Assembly (NCBI GenBank): GCA_002314835.1
Contig: DCHM01000001.1
Span: forward strand, 32,094-41,860
Reading direction: 5' to 3'
Length of the DNA: 9,767 nt
Source: Clostridiales bacterium UBA1752
GTDB lineage: Bacteria; Bacillota; Clostridia; Oscillospirales; CAG-382
Position numbers and translations under genes: made by a program. The notes beneath the pieces were generated by a model. The model saw nothing but the letters and a program-made list of their open reading frames with translations, was not told the origin of the DNA and ran no database searches. Below are positions 1-6,255 of this stretch, one piece after another (position 1 is the first letter of the stretch; each line of letters starts with the position of its first letter).

Positions 1-1368
1 GGCGTCAAGGGCGGTGCCGCAGGCGGCGGATACGCTCAGGTAGTACCTATGGAGGACATTAACCTGCATTTCACGGGCGATTTTCACGCTATCGGAGCGG
101 CTAACAACCTGCTCGCGGCTATGCTTGATAACCATATACAGCAGGGCAACGCTCTCGGCATCGACGTCAAAAAGATTACCTGGAAGCGCTGCGTGGATAT
201 GAATGACCGTCAGCTCAGATTTATCGTTGACGGCCTCGGCGGCAAGGTCAACGGTACGCCCCGTGAGGATGGCTTTGACATTACGGTAGCGAGCGAGATA
301 ATGGCTGTTTTTTGTCTCGCAACCTCTATCAAGGATTTAAAAGAGAGACTGGCTCGCATCATAGTAGGCTATACCTACGACGACAAGCCCGTTACCGCGG
401 GCGACCTGCACGCTCAGGGCGCTATGACCGCGCTTTTAAAGGATGCGCTCAAGCCAAACTTGGTTCAGACACTCGAAGGCACTCCTGCTTTCGTTCACGG
501 CGGCCCTTTTGCAAATATAGCTCACGGCTGCAACTCGGTAATGGCTACGCAAATGGCACTCAAAATGGGCGATTACACCGTCACGGAGGCTGGCTTTGGT
601 GCTGACCTCGGTGCCGAAAAGTTCCTCGACATCAAATGCCGTATGGCAGGACTAAAGCCCGACGCGGTCGTCATCGTTGCTACGGTCCGTGCGCTCAAAA
701 TGCACGGCGGACTCGACAAAAAAGAGCTTGCAACTGAGGACCTCGTAGCTCTCGAAAAAGGCATACCCAACCTCCTAAGGCACGTTTCAAATATCAAAAA
801 CATTTATAAGCTCCCTTGCGTCGTAGCAGTCAACAGATTCCCGACCGACACCGACAACGAGATAGACTTTATCATCAAAAAGTGCAAGGAGCTCGGCGTC
901 AATACCGTGCTTTCTACCGTTTGGGCAGAGGGCGGCAAGGGTGGTGAAGCACTCGCAAAAGAGGTCGTCCGCCTCTGCGAAAACGAAAAAGGTGACTTTA
1001 CCTTCTCTTACAGCGACGATATGACGCTGACGCAAAAGATAGAGGCTGTCGTTAAAAAGATTTACGGCGGCGACGGCATCAACGTAATGCCTGCAGCCAA
1101 AAAGCAGATTGAACAGCTCGAGGCTCTCGGCTTTGGCTCTTGCCCCGTCTGCATCGCAAAGACGCAATACAGCTTTTCTGACGACCCAACCAAGCTCGGT
1201 GCGCCTACAGGCTTTACCGTTACGGTAAAGAACGTCAAGGTCAGCGCAGGCGCAGGCTTTGTCGTAGTTCTCACAGGTGAAATAATGACTATGCCCGGCT
1301 TGCCCAAAAAGCCTGCCGCAGAAAGCATAGACGTTGACGACAACGGAAAAATCGTAGGACTGTTTTAA
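1..1368 (+). CDS. fhs: Formate-tetrahydrofolate ligase, C-terminal 455 residues (5' end outside window)
   Basis: The enzyme (10-formyl-THF synthetase) joins formate to tetrahydrofolate using ATP and feeds 10-formyl-THF into purine synthesis and, in acetogens, the Wood-Ljungdahl methyl branch; it is cytosolic. The frame is open from base 1, so the ATG at 49 is an internal methionine. The visible protein starts with the family block GVKGGAAGGGYAQVVPMED, continues INLHFTGDFHAIGAANN, and later shows VRALKMHGG (about residue 220), AVNRFPTDT, the signature PVCIAKTQYSFSDDP and the C-terminus GKIVGLF. The family is about 555 residues long, so roughly the first 100, including the ATP-binding P-loop, lie off the left edge. 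The TAA is followed 13 bases later by the ACT-domain gene, which suggests cotranscription. Identity is near certain; only the missing N-terminus cannot be judged. Confidence 0.97.
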   Translation, partial: GVKGGAAGGGYAQVVPMEDINLHFTGDFHAIGAANNLLAAMLDNHIQQGNALGIDVKKITWKRCVDMNDRQLRFIVDGLGGKVNGTPREDGFDITVASEIMAVFCLATSIKDLKERLARIIVGYTYDDKPVTAGDLHAQGAMTALLKDALKPNLVQTLEGTPAFVHGGPFANIAHGCNSVMATQMALKMGDYTVTEAGFGADLGAEKFLDIKCRMAGLKPDAVVIVATVRALKMHGGLDKKELATEDLVALEKGIPNLLRHVSNIKNIYKLPCVVAVNRFPTDTDNEIDFIIKKCKELGVNTVLSTVWAEGGKGGEALAKEVVRLCENEKGDFTFSYSDDMTLTQKIEAVVKKIYGGDGINVMPAAKKQIEQLEALGFGSCPVCIAKTQYSFSDDPTKLGAPTGFTVTVKNVKVSAGAGFVVVLTGEIMTMPGLPKKPAAESIDVDDNGKIVGLF

Positions 1369-1381
1369 GAAAGGCATCGGT

Positions 1382-1651
1382 ATGAACGCTATTATTTCAG
1401 TTACTGGCAGGGACAGCGTAGGCATTATTTCGGCAGTCAGCAACGAGTGCACTGCCAATAAGGTCAACATCCTCGACATCTCTCAGACCGTCTTAAAAGA
1501 ATATTTCGTTATGATAATGCTCGTCGATATGGAGGGCATGAGCGTGCCGTTTACCGATTTTGTCGATAAGATGAAAAAGCTCGGCGAAAGCAAAGGCCTC
1601 GTCATACAGACAATGCACGAAGATATCTTTAACGCCATGCACAAAATATGA
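1382..1651 (+). CDS. ACT-domain protein, UPF0237 family
   Basis: An 89-residue protein that is essentially one ACT domain, a fold that binds small ligands, often amino acids, and regulates partner proteins. The start fits the family: MNAIISVTGRDSVGIISAVS, with the strand followed by the glycine-containing loop GRDSVGI, then a helix and a second strand (NILDISQTV). It resembles the free-standing UPF0237 proteins, which are distantly similar to the GcvR regulator of glycine cleavage. The ribosome binding site GAAAGG ends 7 bases before the ATG, which fixes the start. It sits 13 bases after fhs and 12 bases before the UPF0210 gene. The UPF0237-UPF0210 neighbourhood is known from other Firmicutes (for example adjacent genes in Streptococcus pneumoniae), so a functional link between the two is likely. 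No ligand is established. Confidence 0.92.
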   Translation: MNAIISVTGRDSVGIISAVSNECTANKVNILDISQTVLKEYFVMIMLVDMEGMSVPFTDFVDKMKKLGESKGLVIQTMHEDIFNAMHKI

Positions 1652-1663
1652 GAAGGTAGTTTC

Positions 1664-3028
1664 ATGATTAACATCAACAAGGACGAGATACTTGAGACGA
1701 TAAATATGATAAACAGCGAGCACCTGGATATCCGCACGATAACCATGGGCGTTTCACTGTTTGACTGCATCAGCGACGATTTGGGCAGGCTTTGCGACAG
1801 GGTTTACGACAAGATAACCAAGAGCGCCGCAAACCTTGTAAAGACCGGCGAAAATATCGAAAAAGAGTACGGCATCCCCATCATCAACAAGCGTGTTTCG
1901 GTCACGCCGATTTCACTGATAGGTCAAAACCGTACTGCGGACGAGTATATCCAAATCGCAAAAACGCTCGACAGAGCCGCCAAAGCACTCGGCATCAATT
2001 TTATCGGCGGTTACAGTGCACTCGTACAAAAAGGCTATCTAAACGGCACTAAGGCAATGATAGACTCTATACCTTATGCGCTGAATGAGACAGATTTTGT
2101 TTGCTCGAGCGTCAACGTAGCCACGTCTAAGGCAGGCATCAATATGGATGCCGTCAGAGATATGGGCGTCATTATCAAAAAGACAGCTGAGGTCAGCGCC
2201 GACAAAGGCTCTATCGGCTGTGCCAAGCTCGTCGTCTTTGCCAACGTGCCAAACGACAACCCGTTTATGGCAGGTGCATTCCACGGTATAGGAGAGCCCG
2301 ACAGAGTTATCAACGTAGGCGTTTCAGGCCCCGGCGTAGTCAGCTCGGCTATCAAAAAGGCAGGCAACTGCAATATCACCGAGATAGCTGATATAATCAA
2401 AAAAACCGCATTTAAGATTACGCGCGTCGGTCAGCTCGTAGCCAAAGAGGCGGCGGAAAGGCTCGACACTCCGTTTGGTATAGTTGACCTTTCGCTCGCG
2501 CCAACGCCTGCGGTCGGCGATTCGGTCGCCCACATACTTGAAGCTATGGGCCTCGAGGAATGCGGCGCCTGCGGCACTACCGCGGCTCTTGCACTGCTCA
2601 ACGACGCGGTTAAAAAGGGCGGCGTAATGGCTTCGTCGCACGTCGGCGGACTTTCGGGTGCTTTTATTCCCGTCAGCGAGGATATAGGCATGATAAACGC
2701 CGCCAAGAGCGGTTGCCTCAAGATAGAAAAGCTCGAAGCAATGACTGCCGTCTGCTCGGTAGGTCTCGATATGATAGCTATACCCGGCGACACTACCGCC
2801 GAGGTTATTTCGGGTATCATAGCCGACGAAATCGCTATCGGCGTAGTAAACAACAAGACGACCGCAGTGCGTCTCATACCTGCCGTAGGCACAAAAGCAG
2901 GCGATAACGTAGAGTTTGGCGGTTTGCTTGGCAGAGCCCCCGTCATACCAGTCAATACTGCGTCTCCTGCGGTATTTATAGGCAGGGGAGGCAGAATACC
3001 CGCTCCGCTCCAAAGCCTTAAAAACTAA
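1664..3028 (+). CDS. UPF0210 (DUF711, PFL-like fold) family protein
   Basis: A 454-residue soluble protein of full family length. It matches the UPF0210 family from end to end: N-terminal ETINMINSEHLDIRTITMGV, then GVSGPGVVSSAI (about residues 223-234), DLSLAPTPAVGDSVAHILE (about 274-292), the cysteine-containing EECGACGTTAALALL, and a C-terminal stretch with VNNKTTAVRLIPA and EFGGLLGRAPVIPVN. From memory, structures of this family resemble the ten-stranded barrel of pyruvate formate-lyase and anaerobic ribonucleotide reductase, hence the database name PFL family protein. I see no glycyl-radical motif, so formate-lyase activity should not be assumed. The biochemical role is unknown. The start is supported by GAGAAGG 7 bases upstream of the ATG. 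It is the last gene of the plus-strand run and is followed by a hairpin terminator. Its tight link to the ACT-domain gene suggests the ACT protein senses a ligand for it (inference). Confidence 0.95.
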   Translation: MININKDEILETINMINSEHLDIRTITMGVSLFDCISDDLGRLCDRVYDKITKSAANLVKTGENIEKEYGIPIINKRVSVTPISLIGQNRTADEYIQIAKTLDRAAKALGINFIGGYSALVQKGYLNGTKAMIDSIPYALNETDFVCSSVNVATSKAGINMDAVRDMGVIIKKTAEVSADKGSIGCAKLVVFANVPNDNPFMAGAFHGIGEPDRVINVGVSGPGVVSSAIKKAGNCNITEIADIIKKTAFKITRVGQLVAKEAAERLDTPFGIVDLSLAPTPAVGDSVAHILEAMGLEECGACGTTAALALLNDAVKKGGVMASSHVGGLSGAFIPVSEDIGMINAAKSGCLKIEKLEAMTAVCSVGLDMIAIPGDTTAEVISGIIADEIAIGVVNNKTTAVRLIPAVGTKAGDNVEFGGLLGRAPVIPVNTASPAVFIGRGGRIPAPLQSLKN

Positions 3029-3032
3029 TCAA

Positions 3033-3062
3033 AAAAGCTCCCCAAAGGGAGCTTTTAATTTT
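3033..3062 (+). terminator. Rho-independent terminator after the UPF0210 gene, probably bidirectional
   Basis: A perfect 10-bp stem AAAAGCTCCC (3033-3042) and GGGAGCTTTT (3047-3056) with the loop CAAA begins 4 bases after the UPF0210 stop. Downstream bases are T-rich (AATTTTACTTTTTT). On the minus strand the same hairpin ends in a run of T, so it can also stop transcripts arriving from the SDR/GtrA-remnant side. It therefore separates the two convergent transcription units. Confidence 0.88.
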
Positions 3063-3196
3063 ACTTTTTTGCCAAATCGTTTGTGTCGATTGAATCTCTG
3101 AATACTACGAACCTAATAAACAAAAATTCAGAGAAAAGAGCCCATTTGTATCAGACCTACAGATGCCGCGATGAGAGTGTACTTTACGGTGCGCAT
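3061..3196 (-). pseudogene. Internally deleted remnant of a GtrA-family membrane protein
   Basis: This stretch lies between two convergent transcription units and no long reading frame crosses it. On the minus strand an ATG at 3196-3194 opens a 22-codon frame starting MRTVKYTLIAASVGLIQMGS, a plausible membrane segment, that stops with TGA at 3130-3128. In the next frame, over the same few bases, codons from 3132 to 3064 read SEFLFIRFVVFRDSIDTN plus five more residues (DLAKK) and end in TAA at 3063-3061. From my knowledge of clostridial GtrA-like proteins (about 140-150 residues, four membrane helices, polysaccharide or lipid-linked sugar export), the first piece looks like their N-terminal helix and the second like their C-terminal tail (EFLYDRFVVFRDS type). 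I infer a single deletion of roughly 100 codons with a frame change near 3128-3135. There is no good ribosome binding site at normal spacing. The family assignment rests on short pieces and recall, so it is moderate. Confidence 0.55.
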
Positions 3197-3242
3197 AAAA
3201 TCTTTAATAACAATCAGCCTTTTTTCGTCTAGCAAAATCATT

Positions 3243-3286
3243 TTTTGATATTATAATACCAAAATATCAAAACGGCAAGCGTTTTG
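3243..3286. repeat. Two overlapping inverted repeats after the SDR gene
   Basis: TTTTGATATT (3243-3252) is the exact complement of AATATCAAAA (3263-3272) across a 10-base loop. CAAAACG (3268-3274) pairs with CGTTTTG (3280-3286) across GCAAG. The two repeats share bases 3268-3272, so they are mutually exclusive as RNA hairpins. On the minus strand they follow the SDR stop codon by about 30 bases and may weaken or end that transcript, although neither has a good T-run at the right place. Confidence 0.5.
3250..3278 (-). promoter_or_regulatory. Possible promoter reading toward the GtrA remnant
   Basis: On the minus strand TTGCCG (3278-3273) is followed after 17 bases by a perfect TATAAT (3255-3250). 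This would place transcription start near 3243, about 47 bases before the ATG of the remnant. The -35 box is only a partial match and the area is very AT-rich, so this is suggestive only. Confidence 0.35.
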
Positions 3287-3302
3287 TGATATATATATCA
3301 CA
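3285..3302. promoter_or_regulatory. Perfect 18-bp palindrome, candidate operator copy 1
   Basis: TGTGATATATATATCACA is its own reverse complement over all 18 bases. It begins 12 bases after the SDR stop codon on the minus strand and lies upstream of the possible promoter for the GtrA remnant. It differs at only 2 of 18 positions from the sequence at 6151-6168 before the methyltransferase gene, which suggests a shared dimeric regulator. The half-site TGTGA/TCACA recalls the CRP-type motif, but the spacing is 8 rather than the usual 6 bases. Confidence 0.5.
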
Positions 3303-3313
3303 TTGAGACAATA

Positions 3314-4198
3314 TTAGCGAGACATTTTGTTATCTACTTCTTTTGCGGTAAAATCCAAAAGCTCGTCTATGCCTTGCGTGGCGCGCTTGACTTTTTTGTT
3401 TAGCTTTGGATATCCCCAGCCGCCAAAGAGCTTGTCGGGCCCCACGACACTGCCGCAGGGCAGGGAATGCGATAGTATGTATGCCGCCGAGAGCGACGAT
3501 TTTTCGGGTGAATTAAACGGCGCAAACCTTGCAAATCGGTATAGTCGTCCCAAAAAGTGGTAGGCGATAGGCGTTACGGCTATGCCGGGGTGGCTCATAT
3601 AGACCTTGACGTTTGTGCCGTCGTACTTTCGCGCGAGATGCTCGGTATAGCGAACCAGACAGAGCTTAGAGCGTGAGTAAGCAAATCGGTTTGAATAAAA
3701 CCTGTCGTAATCAATCTTAGCAAACTTGTGTACGAGCGAAACCGTGTTGATATATATAACCTCGTGGCCACAGGCTTGCAGCCTCGGCATCACTTTTTCA
3801 CTCAGATAATAAACTCCGATGTAGTTGGTGCCCATTACGAGCTCAAAGCCGTCTTTGGTCTTGGCGTTTGGGTGATGATAAATGCCTGCGTTGTTGATAA
3901 AAACGTCCACGTCAGGCAGGTGCTCTGCAAAGGCGTCGATAGAGGCAAAATCTGATACGTCGAGCTTTATTATCTCTATGTCTGCACTCGGATAGTCAAT
4001 CAAAAGGTCATTTTTTGCTTTGCTTGCTTTTTGCTCGTTCCTGCACGCCAGAATGACCGAGGCGCCGAGATAAATCAGCGTTTCTGCCGTTTTGTAGCCT
4101 ATACCGCTGTTTGCGCCCGTGATGAGCACTTTTTTGCCCGTGAGGTCGCATTGACAAAACTTTGATATATACGATTTTGTCTTTGCACACAAGCTCAT
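3314..4198 (-). CDS. Short-chain dehydrogenase/reductase, retinol-dehydrogenase-like
   Basis: A 294-residue NAD(P)-dependent oxidoreductase with a Rossmann fold. It shows the cofactor motif TGANSGIG at residues 27-34, ACRN after the second strand, NNAG at 102-105, the serine of INTVSLVHK near 154, the catalytic YSRSK at 174-178 and HPGIAVT at 203-209. The spacing between the serine and the tyrosine and the HPG motif match the RDH11/12-like branch of SDRs rather than the fabG type. The N-terminal 20 residues before the fold are typical of that branch. The start is supported by AAGGA 8 bases upstream of the ATG. It begins 11 bases after the stop of the kinase gene, so the two are almost certainly cotranscribed. 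The substrate cannot be read from the sequence; bacterial members act on varied alcohols, ketones or aldehydes. All catalytic residues are present, so it should be active. Confidence 0.93.
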   Translation of the reverse strand: MSLCAKTKSYISKFCQCDLTGKKVLITGANSGIGYKTAETLIYLGASVILACRNEQKASKAKNDLLIDYPSADIEIIKLDVSDFASIDAFAEHLPDVDVFINNAGIYHHPNAKTKDGFELVMGTNYIGVYYLSEKVMPRLQACGHEVIYINTVSLVHKFAKIDYDRFYSNRFAYSRSKLCLVRYTEHLARKYDGTNVKVYMSHPGIAVTPIAYHFLGRLYRFARFAPFNSPEKSSLSAAYILSHSLPCGSVVGPDKLFGGWGYPKLNKKVKRATQGIDELLDFTAKEVDNKMSR

Positions 4199-4209
4199 AT
4201 CATGCGTCC

Positions 4210-5115
4210 TTATCTTTTGAGTATCAGATTATCGAGAGTAAATAGTCTCTGCTTTACCTTAGCCAACATGGCGTCAAAGCTGTTTTTGGGGTCGTTACCG
4301 TCGGGGCTCAGGCAGTTGAGCATATAAATATATGTCAATAGCTCTATCTTTTTGATATTTTCCTGCTTGTCCTCGGCACTGATGCATTGGTAATAGTTAT
4401 CCAAAACAAAGCTGTATATGTTTTTGATTACTTCGTCGTCGATGTCAAAAAAGTCATTATATCCGCTCTCGTTGACGTTGACGTAAGCGTGATAGCAGCA
4501 GCACAGCCCCATAAGCTCAAAAATCGGGTCTCCGACAGACAAAGTGTTTAAGTCTATAAGGTAAAACTGACCTTTTAAGACCTTTACGTTTTTGATATGG
4601 CAGTCGCCGTGTATCACGTGATTGTCGTCGGGGATTGTGTTTAGCAGGTCAAAGCCTTTGTTGTATTCCTCACGATTAAAATAACATTTGACTTTATCAA
4701 ACTGAGATACAATGCTCTGCTTTTTTGAAGGCAGCTGACCGTCTGTAACGGTTATTGCGTTGATAGTCTTAATAAGCGACATATATCTCTGCATAATGGC
4801 GTTAAAGCTGTCGGGATTTGCTTTTAATTCGTTGCGCAGATTGCCTCTGCCGAGCGACTCGTAAACCAAGCCGGGGTGACCGTCAACGTCCGCCACGTCG
4901 TACGAAATCGCCGTAGGTATGCCTTTGGCAAAAGCCCACTTTGAGAGCTGTATTTCTTTTTCCGCTTCGTTAAAGTCGGTTGAAAAAAGCACCTTGACTA
5001 CGTTGTCGTCAGGCAAAAGATATACGTTGGCGTTAGCACCGCTGCCGATAAGCATAGCGCCGTCGAGGCTTAGCTTCCTGCCTCTCAAAACGTTGATTTT
5101 TTTATCCACGGTCAT
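4210..5115 (-). CDS. Aminoglycoside-phosphotransferase-like small-molecule kinase
   Basis: A 301-residue protein of the APH/choline-kinase-like fold. The N-lobe has a glycine-rich loop, IGSGANANVYLL (residues 23-34), and the strand VVKVL with the probable ATP-binding lysine 41. The C-lobe has the catalytic loop HGDCHIKN (169-176, catalytic Asp171, Asn176) and the metal-binding IDLN (Asp188) followed by GDPIFELMG. Family members phosphorylate hydroxyl groups of antibiotics, choline, sugars or amino acids; resistance should not be assumed. It resembles a group of phosphotransferases common in anaerobes (I recall TIGR02172, not checked). The frame runs upstream to 5148, but AAAGGAG lies 5 bases before the ATG at 5115-5113, which sets that start. 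It lies 57 bases after the methyltransferase and 11 bases before the SDR gene. The substrate is unknown and may be shared with those two enzymes. Confidence 0.88.
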   Translation of the reverse strand: MTVDKKINVLRGRKLSLDGAMLIGSGANANVYLLPDDNVVKVLFSTDFNEAEKEIQLSKWAFAKGIPTAISYDVADVDGHPGLVYESLGRGNLRNELKANPDSFNAIMQRYMSLIKTINAITVTDGQLPSKKQSIVSQFDKVKCYFNREEYNKGFDLLNTIPDDNHVIHGDCHIKNVKVLKGQFYLIDLNTLSVGDPIFELMGLCCCYHAYVNVNESGYNDFFDIDDEVIKNIYSFVLDNYYQCISAEDKQENIKKIELLTYIYMLNCLSPDGNDPKNSFDAMLAKVKQRLFTLDNLILKR

Positions 5116-5172
5116 ACTCACTCCTTTACGTGTAAATATCTTTTGCAATGTAAAATGCAGAATTATCTGCCG

Positions 5173-6093
5173 TTATTGCAGTGTAATCTTCCAACCGTAC
5201 GTATTCTTGTAGCCCTCTATGAGCTTATCAATACGCTTTTCTTTGATGTTTTTAAGTGCAAATATTTGCATATCGGGGTCGTAAACCGATATGCGTTCTA
5301 TTTTAAAACCTTTTTTGATAAAATAGTCATACGGCTTTTGGTCACCGTCTTCTGCATACCAACGCGAGGGGTCCATCTCGTCGCTTGAGCTGATGTAATA
5401 CTCTTTTACTACTCTTGTCGCGCCGAATTGCAATACCTCGCCTACGGCTTTACTTGTTGCGGCGCTTGACGAAAGCTTTAGCAGGCGGTTCATACAAAAA
5501 TCAGGCGTAATAATGCAACCGCCGTGCAACTCCAGCACTCTGCGGAGACCTTTGACAAATTCATTCAGTTCAAAAGCAGGGAAGTACATCATTATTCCTT
5601 CAGTTACGATGCATACGGGTCCGTCAAGATGCGATGCCGCTTGCACCAGTGCCTCGGGGTCGGTAGCATCCAAGCCTACGTATTTGACTTTATCCTTGCC
5701 GGAGTCTAAGCACTGCAAAGCGGCAGGCTCGACTTCTTTTATAGCCGCAGGCAGGTCTGCGCCTACGTAGCTGTAGCCTTGCTCTGCAAACAGAATACCG
5801 CGAGGGGAATAACCGCAACCTATGTCGAGTATGTTATGGATGTTTGTTTTTTTGATTTGGGTGTTTACGAAACGGTATCTGACTTCCTGAAACAGTGCGG
5901 TGCCTTTTGTTATCTTATTAACCGAATCCGTGTCGTCGGTAAAGCGTAGCACGTTATTAAGCCGTATAGCCTCGCGGCACTGAGCTTTGGCGAGGTTGAC
6001 AAGACAGTTTTTGGCGGTGTCATATACGGGATTTATGTTGTGTTCGGGGCTGTTGGTGTCTTTCCTTCCGGAAAGTAAATCGAGTAGCTTCAT
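5173..6093 (-). CDS. Class I SAM-dependent methyltransferase, LCM/PPM-type
   Basis: A 306-residue methyltransferase. Motif I, NILDIGCGYSPRG, lies at residues 87-99, followed by the acidic SAM-ribose residue in GADLPA (Asp113) and a third conserved block, VTEGIMMYF (163-171). The TEG-x-MMY block resembles the TEGLLMYL signature of the leucine carboxyl methyltransferase (PPM1) family, whose bacterial members often methylate carboxyl or hydroxyl groups of small molecules. The C-terminus (about 250-306) is lysine-rich and less typical. The frame could begin at a GTG at 6132, but that has no ribosome binding site; GAGAGA lies about 9 bases before the ATG at 6093-6091, so I chose this start. It is the first gene of the minus-strand unit, preceded by a promoter and a palindrome. 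The acceptor substrate cannot be told from the sequence. Confidence 0.87.
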   Translation of the reverse strand: MKLLDLLSGRKDTNSPEHNINPVYDTAKNCLVNLAKAQCREAIRLNNVLRFTDDTDSVNKITKGTALFQEVRYRFVNTQIKKTNIHNILDIGCGYSPRGILFAEQGYSYVGADLPAAIKEVEPAALQCLDSGKDKVKYVGLDATDPEALVQAASHLDGPVCIVTEGIMMYFPAFELNEFVKGLRRVLELHGGCIITPDFCMNRLLKLSSSAATSKAVGEVLQFGATRVVKEYYISSSDEMDPSRWYAEDGDQKPYDYFIKKGFKIERISVYDPDMQIFALKNIKEKRIDKLIEGYKNTYGWKITLQ

Positions 6094-6150
6094 AATATGT
6101 TCTCTCGTTATTAGATAAATAAGCTGAGGCACTAATATAAACTATGCATA

Positions 6151-6168
6151 TATGATATTTATATCACA
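6151..6168. promoter_or_regulatory. Imperfect 18-bp palindrome over the -10 box, candidate operator copy 2
   Basis: TATGATATTTATATCACA matches the perfect palindrome at 3285-3302 at 16 of 18 positions and keeps the arms TGATAT and ATATCA. It covers the predicted -10 box and the start point of the methyltransferase promoter, the usual place for a repressor. AT-richness raises the chance of coincidence. Confidence 0.45.
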
Positions 6169-6186
6169 CAATCAGTCTGAATACAA
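6158..6186 (-). promoter_or_regulatory. Predicted promoter of the methyltransferase-kinase-SDR unit
   Basis: On the minus strand TTGTAT (6186-6181) is followed after exactly 17 bases by TATAAA (6163-6158), a good housekeeping sigma-type pair. Transcription would start near 6151 and leave a leader of about 58 bases before the ATG. The -10 box lies inside the palindrome at 6151-6168. The region falls between a terminator and the first gene of the unit, where a promoter is expected. Confidence 0.55.
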
Positions 6187-6204
6187 TATATTTGTGCATA
6201 TTTT

Positions 6205-6242
6205 TTAAAAAAGCGGATGCAACGGTTAATGCTGCATCCGCT
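6205..6242 (-). terminator. Rho-independent terminator after the solute-binding protein gene
   Basis: On the minus strand the stem AGCGGATGCA (6242-6233) pairs perfectly with TGCATCCGCT (6221-6212) across an 11-base loop and is followed by a run of T. It begins 13 bases after the stop of the binding-protein gene and separates that operon from the methyltransferase unit. Confidence 0.9.
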
Positions 6243-6255
6243 ATATTTAAGCTAT

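Noticed and set aside
787..1479. A 230-codon open frame on the minus strand across the end of fhs
   Set aside because: It is antisense to fhs and the ACT gene, both of which have strong family matches; its translation matches no family I know and has no supporting ribosome binding site.
2324..3013. Long minus-strand frames (229 and 174 codons) opposite the UPF0210 gene
   Set aside because: They are shadows of a well-conserved gene with low-complexity, unfamiliar translations.
3029..3313. Possibility that the convergent intergenic region is an RNA gene or attachment site
   Set aside because: No tRNA-like cloverleaf or integrase context was seen; the GtrA remnant, terminator and dyads account for most of it.
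5116..5148. Upstream start adding 11 residues to the kinase
   Set aside because: The extension would translate through the AAAGGAG site that serves the ATG at 5115.
5157..5170. Small hairpin GCAGA/TCTGC between the methyltransferase and kinase genes
   Set aside because: A 5-bp stem without a proper T-run is too weak to be a terminator; the genes are more likely cotranscribed.
5143..5186. Direct repeat TTGCAATGTAA / TTGCAGTGTAA, 33 bases apart
   Set aside because: One mismatch in 11 bases, with one copy partly inside the methyltransferase coding end; this can easily arise by chance.
6094..6132. Upstream GTG start adding 13 residues to the methyltransferase
   Set aside because: No ribosome binding site precedes it, it falls in the predicted leader, and the ATG at 6093 has a purine-rich site at good spacing.
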